Source: Pomphorhynchus laevis (taxonomy: Eukaryota > Acanthocephala > Palaeacanthocephala > Echinorhynchida > Pomphorhynchidae). From it: a DNA stretch of 64,000 bases. Positions 1-11,600 of the stretch are shown in pieces. The position numbers and the translations under genes are program-made. Location of the stretch: contig WNNJ02000355.1 in NCBI GenBank assembly GCA_012934845.2, positions 1 through 64,000 of the forward strand, written 5' to 3'. The stretch's first letter is position 1; each line of letters opens with the position of its first letter. A model generated the notes under the pieces. It was not told the origin of the DNA and searched no databases. It saw only the letters and a program-made list of their open reading frames with translations.

Positions 1-475
1 CTGCTGACCCAGACCTACATTTCACGTTTCGACCCTTATTATCTGCTTTCTCCGTACACTGATGCTGATCGAATTTGAACTCGGGACGTCTGTATCTTGA
101 TTCAACGCTACATCCACTAAGCTTGCTGCTCCGGTGGTGTAGATATACATTTCTGTATATTACTTTTGGTAGGGGATCGTATTCTAACGATCTATTAGAA
201 ACCTACCCGATGTGTGTGATCCGCTAGCCGGATCACCCGTTTTTCATGCTGCCACTTGCAATGAATGTTTTTTAATTGTATTTGATTGCATCTGTGAGCT
301 GAAATTTTTCCGATTGTGGCACGATATTATCCTCATAGGTATTGATCTTATTTTTGATACAGCAGGACGCTACTAATCAGTTTGGGTGGATATCATCAGC
401 TGCTGACCCAGACCTACATTTCACGTTTCGACCCTTATATTCTGCTTTCTCCGTACACTGATGCTGATCAAAAAT
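1..475 (-). repeat. tRNA-derived SINE, more than one unit, minus orientation
   Basis: Read on the minus strand this stretch holds a tRNA-like head: an A-box-like CAAGCTTAGTGG (about 110-121) followed by a B-box-like GAGTTCAAATTCG (about 70-85). It then runs through GGGTCGAAACGTG and GGTCAGCAG-CTGATGA into a conserved body (CAATCGGAAAAATTTCAGC, GGTGATCCGGCTAGCGGAT). The segment that starts at base 1 starts again near base 401, so the units are joined head to tail with a period near 400 bp. The body is recognisable again at 476-790, 20455-20760 and 21711-22075. This makes it a dispersed RNA polymerase III type element, non-coding. The tail and any target-site duplication cannot be defined because the window starts inside it. 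Confidence 0.7.
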
Positions 476-790
476 TTCACAGCTCACAGATGCAATCAAA
501 TACAATTAAAAACATTCATTGCAAGTGGCAGCATGAAAAACGGGTGATCCGGCTAGCGGATAATATACATCGGGTAGGTTTCTAATAGATCCTTAGAATA
601 CGATCCCCTACCGAAATTAATATACAACAATGTATATTTACACCAATGGAATGTAGGTCTGGGTCAGCAGCTGATGAGAAACACCTGGACTAATTAGTAG
701 CGTCCTGCTTTATCAAGAATAGGAACAATACCTGTGAGGATAATATCGTGCCACAATCGGAAAAATTTCAGCTCACAGATGCATTCAAGT
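476..790 (+). repeat. tRNA-derived SINE body, plus orientation, inverted against the first copy
   Basis: This is the reverse complement of most of the 1-400 unit without its tRNA-like head. Together the two make a large imperfect palindrome centred near 476. It begins and ends with the same CAGCTCACAGATGCA, as expected if it was cut from a head-to-tail dimer. It contains CAGCAG (665-670), CTGATGA (671-677), GAAAC (678-682), then GTC (702-704) followed by CTGCTT, which can pair with CAGCAG. No open frame of note; a 67-codon frame here is chance. Confidence 0.65.
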
Positions 791-2497
791 TAAATTAAGA
801 TAGTTGTTTAAACACATGATTTAAGCCTTTTCTTTTAAAAAACTCAGAATCTAATGATAAATGAATATCAACAGCCTTAATGAAGTAGTACCACCAAGAT
901 GGGCTTTTCGAAAACATAATTAAGCGCTGCTAGATAAATATGATTGATATAACCAAAAAACATATTTGCAGCTTTTATATTAATAAAATTTATAATTTTA
1001 ACGATTTTGTAGTATAATTTATAATTTTAACGATTTTGTAGTATTTTTTAGTATAAAAGGCATAACTGATAAAGTAACGATTATTTTGAACAAGATTTCT
1101 ACTTTTTATGAAGAATTGACGAACTTTCAAAATACTTCGGTAGGTATTCAACGAGTATCATTTAGCTAAATCATAATATGGTTTTTAAATTTTTAAATTT
1201 ATAGAATTTAAAAAGCAAAAAGAACGTGTTCATACTTTATACGTCCGTCTCTAGTCAAAAAATGGTTTAAACTTTATATTGTGGTTATTTTAAACCTAAG
1301 TATGTTTACTAAAAATATAAATTATTGAATATTGTTTTTGCAAAAGATTGCATTTTATTATATAAATAATATTTTGTTTATATTTTATTATAGTTTTTTC
1401 AGATTGAAGAAACTTAATCGAAATGTTTAATAATTTTCTATAATAATAATTTTTAATAATTTTTTATAAATTTCTGGATTTTAAAAATGTAATTTATTTC
1501 TTCACCGTAAAATAATGTAAACAAATATTTATTTTATGATACTTAAAATGTATATTTATATTTGAGACCTAAAATATTATCAAATATTATCTAATTAAAT
1601 ATTATATTACTAAATATAATCAAATTTCGGATATGTACCTTGACCCAAACAAAATGTTTGCTAAATTTCAATTACCATTTTTATATTACATTGATCTTAT
1701 CTACATTTAAAAATATCAAAAGTTAAATAGAAATAAGTGATGCATCTTTTTAATTTTGATATTTTGGATAAGGATCAATAAAATAGTATTATATTGATCC
1801 CGCTACTAAATTCCAAATTAAAGAGATAAAATATTTAATAATTATTTTCATTGATATATTATGCCTATTTATTAAGTCGTCCCAATGAAATTAAATACTT
1901 AGAAATCACTTAGCATGAACCACAGACAACTAATCAGCTTATCAATAAAATACACTCGATGTTCAAACTTGAAGCTTTCTTCAAAATATTGTCATCTCAT
2001 CTTATTTGTTATTACTCTTTATAGGTTGTCTGTAACATATAACCACAAGTTAGAAAGATATTAATATCAAAGTTTAAACAAACTCCTAACACTTTTTGGA
2101 CATGCCTATTAAGGATTTTGCGCATTAATAGATTTGCATTTATAAACTCAAGTATATAACGTGTGATCATGAGTAATACGAGTTTCGTCCAAATCATTAT
2201 ACCACTCATGCGATCTAATAGGTTCATAATATTGTCCGTCATGCTCTAGAAATAACTTCTATTGCATTCGATTTAATTGATAAATTATTACTGAAGCCAT
2301 CATATATTATTTATGCTCCAATTTAATTAATTTATCTTTTTCTACCTGAAGGAGAACATATGAATTTCAAAGCCTCGTCTCATACTTATGTCACTAGCTT
2401 GTTATCAAAAGATATTTAAAATAATCCGATAGTTGCCAATTCGGTATTTTTACGCCAGTGTCAACGGGCGTAAAACACTAATTTATTTTTTATATTC
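791..2497. other. AT-rich intergenic DNA, no gene seen
   Basis: Very A+T-rich with many stop codons in all frames. A short direct duplication (TATAATTTTAACGATTTTGTAGTAT) occurs near 978-1045. Around 1765-1815 there is a small GGATCAATAAA / TTGATCCCGCT inverted pair that resembles the termini of the palindromic repeat at 8059-8226. A minus-strand frame of 76 codons at 2012-2242 has one hydrophobic stretch but no recognisable family, so I do not call it. Confidence 0.5.
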
Positions 2498-3130
2498 CGC
2501 TAGCTGCTGGTATCATGGGAAACAAGACGTTCTTAAACAAGACGCTATTAATTATTTAAGTAAAAAATAAACGAATTACGTTTATTTTTGATATACAATT
2601 AATTCTGATATATACCGACACAAATATCACCAGATAACATTTATTTAAAAATATTCGCTAAAGCAGTTTTTATTCTCAAATTCTGATTTGATTAAAAAAT
2701 ATTATTTTCAGATAATTGTCGAAATATTGAAAAGAATTTTAATTTATTTGTGCTGGACTTTGCCTTTAACTATTCAAATAAAATTAAAGAAAAATTCATA
2801 TGATACTGATGCATGACAAATCAAATCAGCTAACTGAATCTACGTATTTAATATAATTATAAAATAAACAAAACATAATAATGCTAAATCAAAATTTAAT
2901 AATTAAATAATAAAATTAATAATTGTTTTTAGATTTTTATAATTTAAATCAAGTTAAAATTAAAATTTAAAATAAACGTCATTTTTATGAATTGACTAAT
3001 AAATAACAGACGTTGTATCAGAATAAGGATTAGAACCACGTAAACGAAACTAAGCAGCTGTGTAAATCAGTTAGATTAATCCTTATGCACGGAATATCTG
3101 AGTATTCGACTACCCCGTTCAAAACTCGAA
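2498..3130 (-). repeat. Long dispersed repeat, copy 1 (inverted partner at 48394-49012)
   Basis: The reverse complement of this block matches 48394-49012 almost throughout: it starts TTTTGAACGGGGTAGTC, passes TTTCGTTTACGTGGTTC and CAATTCATAAAAATGACG, and ends near GTCTTGTT. The internal 200 bp (about 2820-3020) recurs alone at 24851-25052, 43000-43211, 43212-43425 and, more diverged, 37330-37530. No coding capacity. Because two of the short copies lie just downstream of Penelope-like RT fragments, the 200-bp module may be the terminal part of that retroelement. Confidence 0.75.
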
Positions 3131-3644
3131 ATAAAATACAACGTGTATTTTATTTTATGAAATTTATGAAATATAAGCGATCATAATATATATAAGTTTA
3201 TTTTATAAGAACTTTTTGATTATGCTTGTAACAGCAGCTGTTTCAAAATTTTCATCGATTCTGTTTCAAAATTCAAAAACATAATATTTATTTAAATTTA
3301 AATCTATTGATATTTGCTATTTAATAAAATGCATATAGCTTTGACAGTTATTTGCATTCGTAGTTTCGACGACTACATAAAAGCAATATTGATTAGAGAC
3401 CACCAATTGATAGATGTGTTGATGTGTGCAACTACAATTAAGAAATTTCTGTTATCAGTAATTTACCAAATGTCAGTTTTCTTTTGTTGTGGTATTGCGC
3501 TATCTTTAGTCGTCAACACCATCATTTTTGCATAATTACAGATGCATTGCTGTTTACTCGAAAGCCATATATAACAGTTTCTATCGTAAAGCAAGCATTT
3601 CTTTATTAGTATTTTTGGCCAAACTCTGATATTCCTAAAAATTA

Positions 3645-4187
3645 ATGTCCGAATCGACGATGCGTGGAATTCTGCTCGTTATGTGTATTATAGTACACTT
3701 ATCAGTAGATGCTTTCTTATTCTCCTCAAAGAATAAATGCCCATTAGTCAACAAAAAGAAAAACAGTATTAAAAATGTCGGCGGCTATGACATGAAGATT
3801 TCAAAGGAATTTGAACAAAAACTCAAGTCATTATCAAGCGATTTATCCAAATGCAAGTTAAAGCTTTATGTTCGGGGTAGCTATACTAAGAATCCATTTT
3901 TGATCTCAGGAAGACACAGTCAGGCGGCTGCGGACTACTTTACTATCGGCGAGGCTGTACAATTTGAACTACGTGCTACGGATGGCAAAGTACTGTGTAA
4001 TGAGCTATGCTTTAGAGAGGATCGGACAGGCGCTTTGCCCATAAAAACATATCTCCAATGTCTGGATCGTGCTTTATTAAGTAAAAAACTTATTAGAGAC
4101 AAGGATGTCATCTACAGTCCGCGCTATGATCACAGATCACAAAGTTTCAAACAACATGCTCAGACGTTAGCCAGTACCTGTTCATAA
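3645..4187 (+). CDS. Putative secreted six-cysteine protein, single exon
   Basis: An ATG-started frame of 180 residues. Residues about 6-24 (MRGILLVMCIIVHLSVDAF) form a clear signal peptide; a second ATG at residue 6 could be the true start. The mature part is free of membrane segments and carries six cysteines (about 32, 70, 118, 122, 139, 179), an even number suited to three disulfides, which points to an extracellular protein. Mid-protein motifs include YVRGSY, SGRHSQAAADYFTIGEAVQF and CNELCF. Base composition is less AT-rich than the flanks, which supports coding. I do not recognise the family and give it no function. No neighbour on the same strand within 10 kb. Confidence 0.6.
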   Translation: MSESTMRGILLVMCIIVHLSVDAFLFSSKNKCPLVNKKKNSIKNVGGYDMKISKEFEQKLKSLSSDLSKCKLKLYVRGSYTKNPFLISGRHSQAAADYFTIGEAVQFELRATDGKVLCNELCFREDRTGALPIKTYLQCLDRALLSKKLIRDKDVIYSPRYDHRSQSFKQHAQTLASTCS

Positions 4188-4853
4188 TCGTATATACGTC
4201 AGTAATTCCAACTGAAACTTCACTTAATAAACCATATGGATAATTAATTCGATATTTATATGTCAATTAATTAAATTAAAAAATATTTGCATCTTTGACC
4301 ACTTTGTTGATTTACCGCAACAAAGAAAGACGTTGATATCAAGATAGTTTATGATATGCTCAAAGATTCAAAAACTTATTTCTTATGGTCACTATGTTGT
4401 GCCATTTATACTATTGAATTTTGTTTTTAAACAAATTCAATTTTATTTCGAATACTGATTATTAAAATTAGTAATTATTAATTAGTAATTATTAAAATAC
4501 TAATTTTTTAAAAGTTATAATTTTATTTCCCTCAATAAGTTTCTATTTTTCAATTTACTAATTCTTTCCATTAAATTTTCAAAATTGATTAATAAATTAT
4601 TTTATAATCAGAGTTTCAATGTAATGCATTAATATAATTTCAAAATAAAATTAGAAATGGGAAATTAATAATTGATCAATTATTTAATTAATAATTAAAT
4701 AATTATAACTATTTTATTTATCGTCAATCTTATGCCAAATTATCATATTAACTTGAATATTAATTTTAATATTATCATTTAATATGACTAATGATTTAAA
4801 TTATCATTTATTTTTTAATAAAAGGCTTTTAATTAAAAGTTCCATCACAATTT

Positions 4854-4882
4854 ACTGAAGCAGATTTGATGTCGAAACGTTC
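4854..4882 (+). other. CTGAAG...hairpin...GAAACG motif
   Basis: CTGAAGCAGATTTGATGTC followed by GAAACGTTC. It has the same plan as the repeats at 9.5, 21.7, 30.2 and 44.6 kb: CTGAAG, a short segment with little pairing here, then GAAACG. It looks like the remnant of a retroelement terminus; too short to classify. The rest of 4190-5610 is AT-rich DNA with no gene visible, apart from an inverted pair around 4915-5070 (AATTTATTTATTAATGGAGAGAGTG and its complement). Confidence 0.3.
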
Positions 4883-5610
4883 AATAAATAATTTATTTTA
4901 TAAGTTGATTGTTCACTCATATTGGATTATTTATTAATGGAGAGAGTGAATTTTTACTTAAATTGTAAAAGTATTTTGTAACATTTACGCCTAAAGATGA
5001 TAGCAGTAGGCTATTGAAAATTCGATTAAATAAATATTTTACTTTACTCTCTCCACTAATAAATAAATAATTTATCGTTTTTAATCAAATTTAAAAAATA
5101 AAACAAAGTTTGCAGTTTAAACATTTATCATTTACGTCGATATATTCATATCATCCATGAATATATCAGCTTTAGTTAATAAAGCTGATCGAATTTAGTT
5201 AATAAATAGTGCAAGGTATTGTACAATCTTAAAAAATTATTTATAATTTTGAGCTTTCTCAGAAGTAACATAACGAGCGAAATTGATGTTTAAATATCTA
5301 CATGGTGATAAATTAAAAAATAAGTGTTTATCTTCGTGATTATTATGCATCGAATTGAATGACTTTTTGATCCATCAACTTCTTTGAATTAATAAAATAC
5401 AATTGATAAAGTAAATATGAAATATAAACGAAAGTTTCGAGTTCGCGATTGTGTTTACATTTGAACTACGTGATATCGTATCTAACGTTATTGTCAAAAA
5501 TAGATAAAATTATTAGAAAATTGAAATAAAGTTGTTCAAATAAAAGTATTCGTTCACTGTATCAAAGCGACAAAATTGTTATATTTGTAGTATTTCAGTC
5601 TGTTCATAGT

Positions 5611-8600
5611 TTACTCCAGTTCAATATTGTTATTACATGACACCTTGATAATTCGATCTTGCTTGGAAGTATTCGAGGAATTCAAACTCTTGTTTAAATT
5701 TTCGAAATGTGCTTTTATGCTATCCGCTATTTTACTTATTATTGGATTCCATTTAAAGATATTTCTGCAGATGACTACCGATGGATATATAATTGGCAGT
5801 AATAGATTCGGTGAGCATTCAATTGATTTTAGCCTTCTTTCATCGCTTATGAAAATTAAACATTTCTCTGCAATCTTAACAGCAAAACAATTCTTAACTA
5901 CCTTGAATTAATTAGTAAAATATATTTGACTCAGCATTTTACTAGATATATTGCACTCTAATTGCCTTCGGTAAAAAATAGTAAATAGAAATTAAAAACA
6001 GTATATCATTTTTTTACTATTCAATATTTTTTATTATTAAAAAATAATTAGTATAATACATTCATTAAAATTTATCAAATTAAATAATATTTTTTTAATA
6101 TTCGATCTATTATGTTATTGATGTAATGACGTTATATATGCCAGGAAGAGAATTAATTATTATTAATTATTTGTTAATAATAATGACGTATGTAATGGCG
6201 TATGCTTAATTAGCTCATATATGCCGGTAAGAGAATTAATAATTAATTATTAAGAGAATTAATTAATTTATTAATTCAATCAATTAATTTGTTATGCTGT
6301 AAAACGTAACTATTTTTACCACTGCTAATAAGTCGTATCATTCATTAGGTTTACAATTTAGACATTTAAAATTGTATGAATTTGAAGATGAATCATAGCA
6401 ATTCGTTAAATTATTATCTCTAACGATGCATGCTGAGCAAAATCATTTCTTAGAAAAATGACTTTATTGATTATTGTTAAATGCCCAATAAAATTATTGC
6501 TTTAAATTACGATTTAGTTAATAAAATAAATTGCGTATTTATTTACCAGGTATAAAATTCATTTAAAACTTAAAATAAATAGCACAAAATCTTGATAGTA
6601 CTTAGCGAGTTTTCATAAATATGGGATTTAGATAAAACGTTTTCTGTTGGAATTCTTTCATATCAAAATATTTCAACATACCTGAAAATGTTCACATTTT
6701 AAACTTTTTGCTATTTGCTTCGTTATTGGCAATTCGATATCCTTGTATTTATTGTCGGGTATGAAATTTAAAATTTCATCGAGTTCATTGAAAAATAAGA
6801 CCTGAAAATAGATATTTTGTAAACTTAAAGTCAATTAAAGGTTTACTTCTTTGCGACTACACGTTTTCGGCCAGAACTTTAATATTCCATTATTTATAAT
6901 CACGTCTATTAAATTGTAATCCTTCCGGATAAACTGTACAACGCAATAAGTCAGCTGTAAATAGATTATAGTATATTAAATCTTAATAACGTTTAAGTGA
7001 AAATCATATCAACATAAACACGACAATTAAATAAAATCAAAAATTTGTTTCTAAACGTTTATTAATGTCAGCAAAGATGCTACGATATCAATAACATAAA
7101 ATATCGAACAATATTTACTCAAAACTAACAATATTCTATTATTTTCTATTGATGATATCGCAATCGAACTTTCCTGGCTTGATGGTAACAGAAATTATTC
7201 GATAGCTAATCTGGATTCGAATTTTTGAATAAGTCTATCAAGTATTTTTAATTTCAATCATTCAAGATTTTTGATCGAATAGGAAAATAAATAGTAACTA
7301 ATTATCATTGATTAGCAAAACTTCTTACTTAATCTTCTAATTCATTTTAATCTGGAAACAAGCCTAAAACGCTCGACATTCAAATCTACGTAATTAATTA
7401 TTTATAATTATTTATTATAATTTCTTTTTATTTTTTATTGTCTTTTACTTTTATTGGATTAAAAAAATGCAAAGCAAAAAATAAATCATTTAAAAGTTTT
7501 TAACGAATAAAATGTGATGCATGAACACCCTATTATTGAAAGTTTATTTACATTTCTAAATATGGAAATATGAATGGACTAAAATAAGTTCATTAGTCTA
7601 ATTAGAATAATATCCATGTGCGTTAGAATAAGAATTCGATGGAACCTACAAACGTCATAAAATAAAAAAAGCGAATTTTACAAAAATATTAAACTCATTT
7701 GCGGATAAAATCAGAATTTGTCGATTTTTTATTTTGATAAAACTAAAAAGTCAAATTATTAGCTTTAAATTATAAATATCTTTATATAAATTTATAATGT
7801 GAGTTTAAATAGAATTCTGTAAGTGGATGAATTTTAATTAAATTCATAATTCAACGTCATATTGAATTATAAAACTTAACAATGAATATAATTTCATTTA
7901 ATAATAAAATATAAAAAACGTTAATAGATTATTAACTGTGAATTTGAACTACGCAGTATAAAATGGTTATAAATATAAAAACAATATATTTGACGTAGAT
8001 TACGACATTACTTTTGTTTCAATCATTCTTAAAAATAACTGCTCGTAATTTTTTATTTAGAATTTTGGAGCAAGATCAATAAACATTAATTAATTTATTT
8101 ATATTCTACTAGCTATTGCTAGTATCATCAGAAACAAAACGAGCAAATTGTACGTTTGTTTCTGATGCAAACAACAACTAGTGAAATCTAAAAATTAATG
8201 CTTATTTATCCTGCTCCAAAATTCTAAGCAACAATTCATTCTGAAGAATTCGCATACTTATCTTATAACATTAAATAGGTCACTAGTAAACGTTCTCTTT
8301 AGTACAATGAAATTAAAAGTTATATTTACTTTTTACTTTTATCAAATTAAAAGTTCTCTTTAGTACATCTTATTCACTTTTTAAAAATTTATCATTTGAT
8401 ATTATGAAATTATATCATAAAATTTTATATAATAAAATTTTAATTTAAATTACTGTTTTGGAATTCTACAAAAATATTAGATTTTTAAAATCAGTTTATT
8501 TTAATTGATTTAATTTGAAAATCAATAAACTTGTCATTCACAACATTAGAACCGAGAATAGTATTTGATATATATAGGATTTTATACAATTTATAATGAG

Positions 8601-11600
8601 TTTATAAATGGGAAATCATTTGAAAATATATTAAATTTAAAAACATATTACAAATTTGTATATTTCCTCAAATTTTCTGCTCACATTTTTAATAAGAAAG
8701 CAATATTTAATTTTTCGAATTGTCTAATGGCAACTAATCATTTGATATCTCAATAATTGATAATAAAATGTAAAATTAATTCAAAATTTTTAAGCATCAA
8801 AATTTTCTGAATAGTTTTACCAAGGTATTTTTACCTGGGTTACATATGTCGAGTACAGTTTCGTTTTATGCATCGGAAGTAAAACCTTTTGTAGAAACTC
8901 TATATGTTCATATTTTAGCGGTATCACAAATCCGTCTATAATGCTTGATAACACACAATATCACATGTATTTATAAATGGTAGAAGTTTGTACCTTGCGT
9001 ATACCTCTAGCAGTTCTGCGATACCTAGAAAGCCTTCATCTTCGTAAATTGATCTAGATATTTTTAAGATTTTAATTTAAAAGCTTTATTTTTAATTAAC
9101 ATAATTTTCTTCTATAAATAATCGCTTCTACTATTTAATCTAAGTTTAATTAAGTTAATTACTTTGTTTACTTATTAAAAATCTTTATTTTTAAAGCAAC
9201 ACAACTGTTTTGGTTGATAAATAAGCAATTGAAAATGCTTTAAAATTTAGATTGTTTTAATAATCTTAATATTGATACTAAAATGCCAAAACAAGAATTT
9301 TATCAAAGATTTTACAGTTATATGAAGTTAACGTTTTTGATTTAAAGTGCCGAATTAAGCTTGCTTGTTGTAAAGCTAGCAAATTTAAAAAGTGAATCTT
9401 AGAAAAAATATGTGTCAATACTTGTAAAAATTTTAAATAGTTGATACTAATCCATTATTGACAATGAATTATTGGAGCTGGATCAAAGAAAAGAAGAAAT
9501 TCTTATTTGATATTTTGTTAACTTATAAGATGCTAACTGAAGTTAGCGAAATATCAAAAATAATTTCCTTATTTCTTTAATCCAGCATCAATAATTATTT
9601 ACTTGTAAAAATAAAAAAATACGTTTACGATAAAGTACTAATTTTCATCGATAATAGAGAAGTCTTTAGTAAATTTTATTGTTTAACTTTAAAGATAATG
9701 GAATTAAATTGTGTCAGCTCTTAAAAAAGATATTGAAAATTATTAAAAAATTGTTTAATACCGCATTATCTAACTTAAATTCAACATTTAAGATTCTTAA
9801 ATTAAATCTTGTTTTAAAATTTATATTTTCAGCCAAAATATAAAGTATAAAATACTTTATACCATATATTGATACCCATATAAATATATATAATATATTG
9901 GTAATCTTTATATTATTTGCCATACAAAAATAAAATTATTACTTGCTTTTTAAAAATTTCAAATGTAAACATTTGAAAACATTTTTATCTCTTTTTGTTA
10001 ATACACAAAAAAATCAAATTGAACCTGATCTGGTGAATTTACCGTTAACAATATTAAAAAAAATATCAAATTATATATATGAATTAATATATATTTGTAT
10101 AATATAAATGAATATTATTAAAACATTAAATATATTATGTAGAATTGATTTCAGGTCAAATGTAGCAAATTGAATGTGAACAATTCCCGAGAATATTAAT
10201 ATATTCTCATATATTCTCATATTCTATGAGATGGTTAGCAGTCAATTAATTAAATATATAATAAATAATATATTTATATATTCATAAATTAAATATAAAC
10301 ATATTGAATAAAAATGCCAATATAATTTGAAAAATAAAATTATATATAATAAATAATAAAATGTATATGAATACCTATTACATATTTATATATTTTTGTA
10401 TTTATTATATTTTACAATATCTTATTATATGCTTATGCTTATTATTATATGCTTATATATATGAATCGCTGCCCTATTTTGAAGTAGTTGCCGATTTGTT
10501 TTCAAACAATTTTGTTCTATTTGAGGTATTTTGCTGATGTTGTTAAACTTCAAAGAACACTTACGAGATCACAAATTATTATCATCAGTGATATTAATAT
10601 GTTTGTTTTCATGAAATATAGCCATTCTGATCTGTATTTTAATTATTCAAGAACTATCAAGTTTAATTTAAAGTCAACAAAATTATTTTGATATTTTGTT
10701 AGTAATACAAGCATCTTCAAAAAATTTGAAACTTGTTTCAAACACTTTAGAAATTTGTTTCAAATTTCTGAAGATGATTTTCGAATCGTTCACTCCATCT
10801 CCAGTAACGGCTACTATCGCTCCCAAACGCTGACATCCTACAAAATTACAAGTTTGTGTTAATTAAATCGTCGTAGTGTGAAGTTATTGTTTTGGTTTAT
10901 GATATTTCTTTAATTCCAAAGAGGGGATCAATTCTATGATTTCAAATTCTTTATTAAAAAATTGTAATTAATGAAAAGGACAACATTTGACAAAAAGGAA
11001 TAAGTAAAATTGTAAAACCACAATTCTGTTTACATTATATGAACCTTAGGAATTGGTGGAACTTATTAATAAGTTATTAATAATAAATATTATTAATAGC
11101 TATTTTTTATTAACTAATATTATGTTTAATAAACTATTAATTTGAAATAAATTGTTACTTTTTACATCTTCAGAAATTTAAATTTTATGAAATTTGAAAG
11201 TCCTGATCTGCATTTTAATTATTCAGGAACGATCAGATAAAATTAAAAGACAAAATTATTTTGATATTTCGCTAGTAACTACTAGCATATCTCCAAAAAA
11301 TTGAAAATCTTCAGATTTTCATAAAAAAGAAAATCTTCAGTTTTATACAGCAATTTCTATGTTGATACAGCAACATCAATGCAGAAAAACGACAATACAC
11401 TTTATTTATGTAATTTTTTCATTTTTATGTTATTTCGAATTTCTGAAGATGATAACGAACTATCAAATTATTGTTTGTGAACTAAAAAATATTTACTATT
11501 TTATATTTACAAGTATTACTTACAAATATTTTATGAACTTATCGCATAATTCAGATCTAAGTTATCTGGTAAGCTTATAACAAATATTTTTTACCTTAGA

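Noticed and set aside
2012-2242. 76-codon minus-strand frame with one hydrophobic segment
   Set aside because: AT-rich DNA readily gives Leu/Ile/Phe-rich frames of this size; nothing else supports it.
5627-5911. 94-codon plus-strand frame
   Set aside because: It is the antisense of the last B56 exon, whose residues match the family far better.
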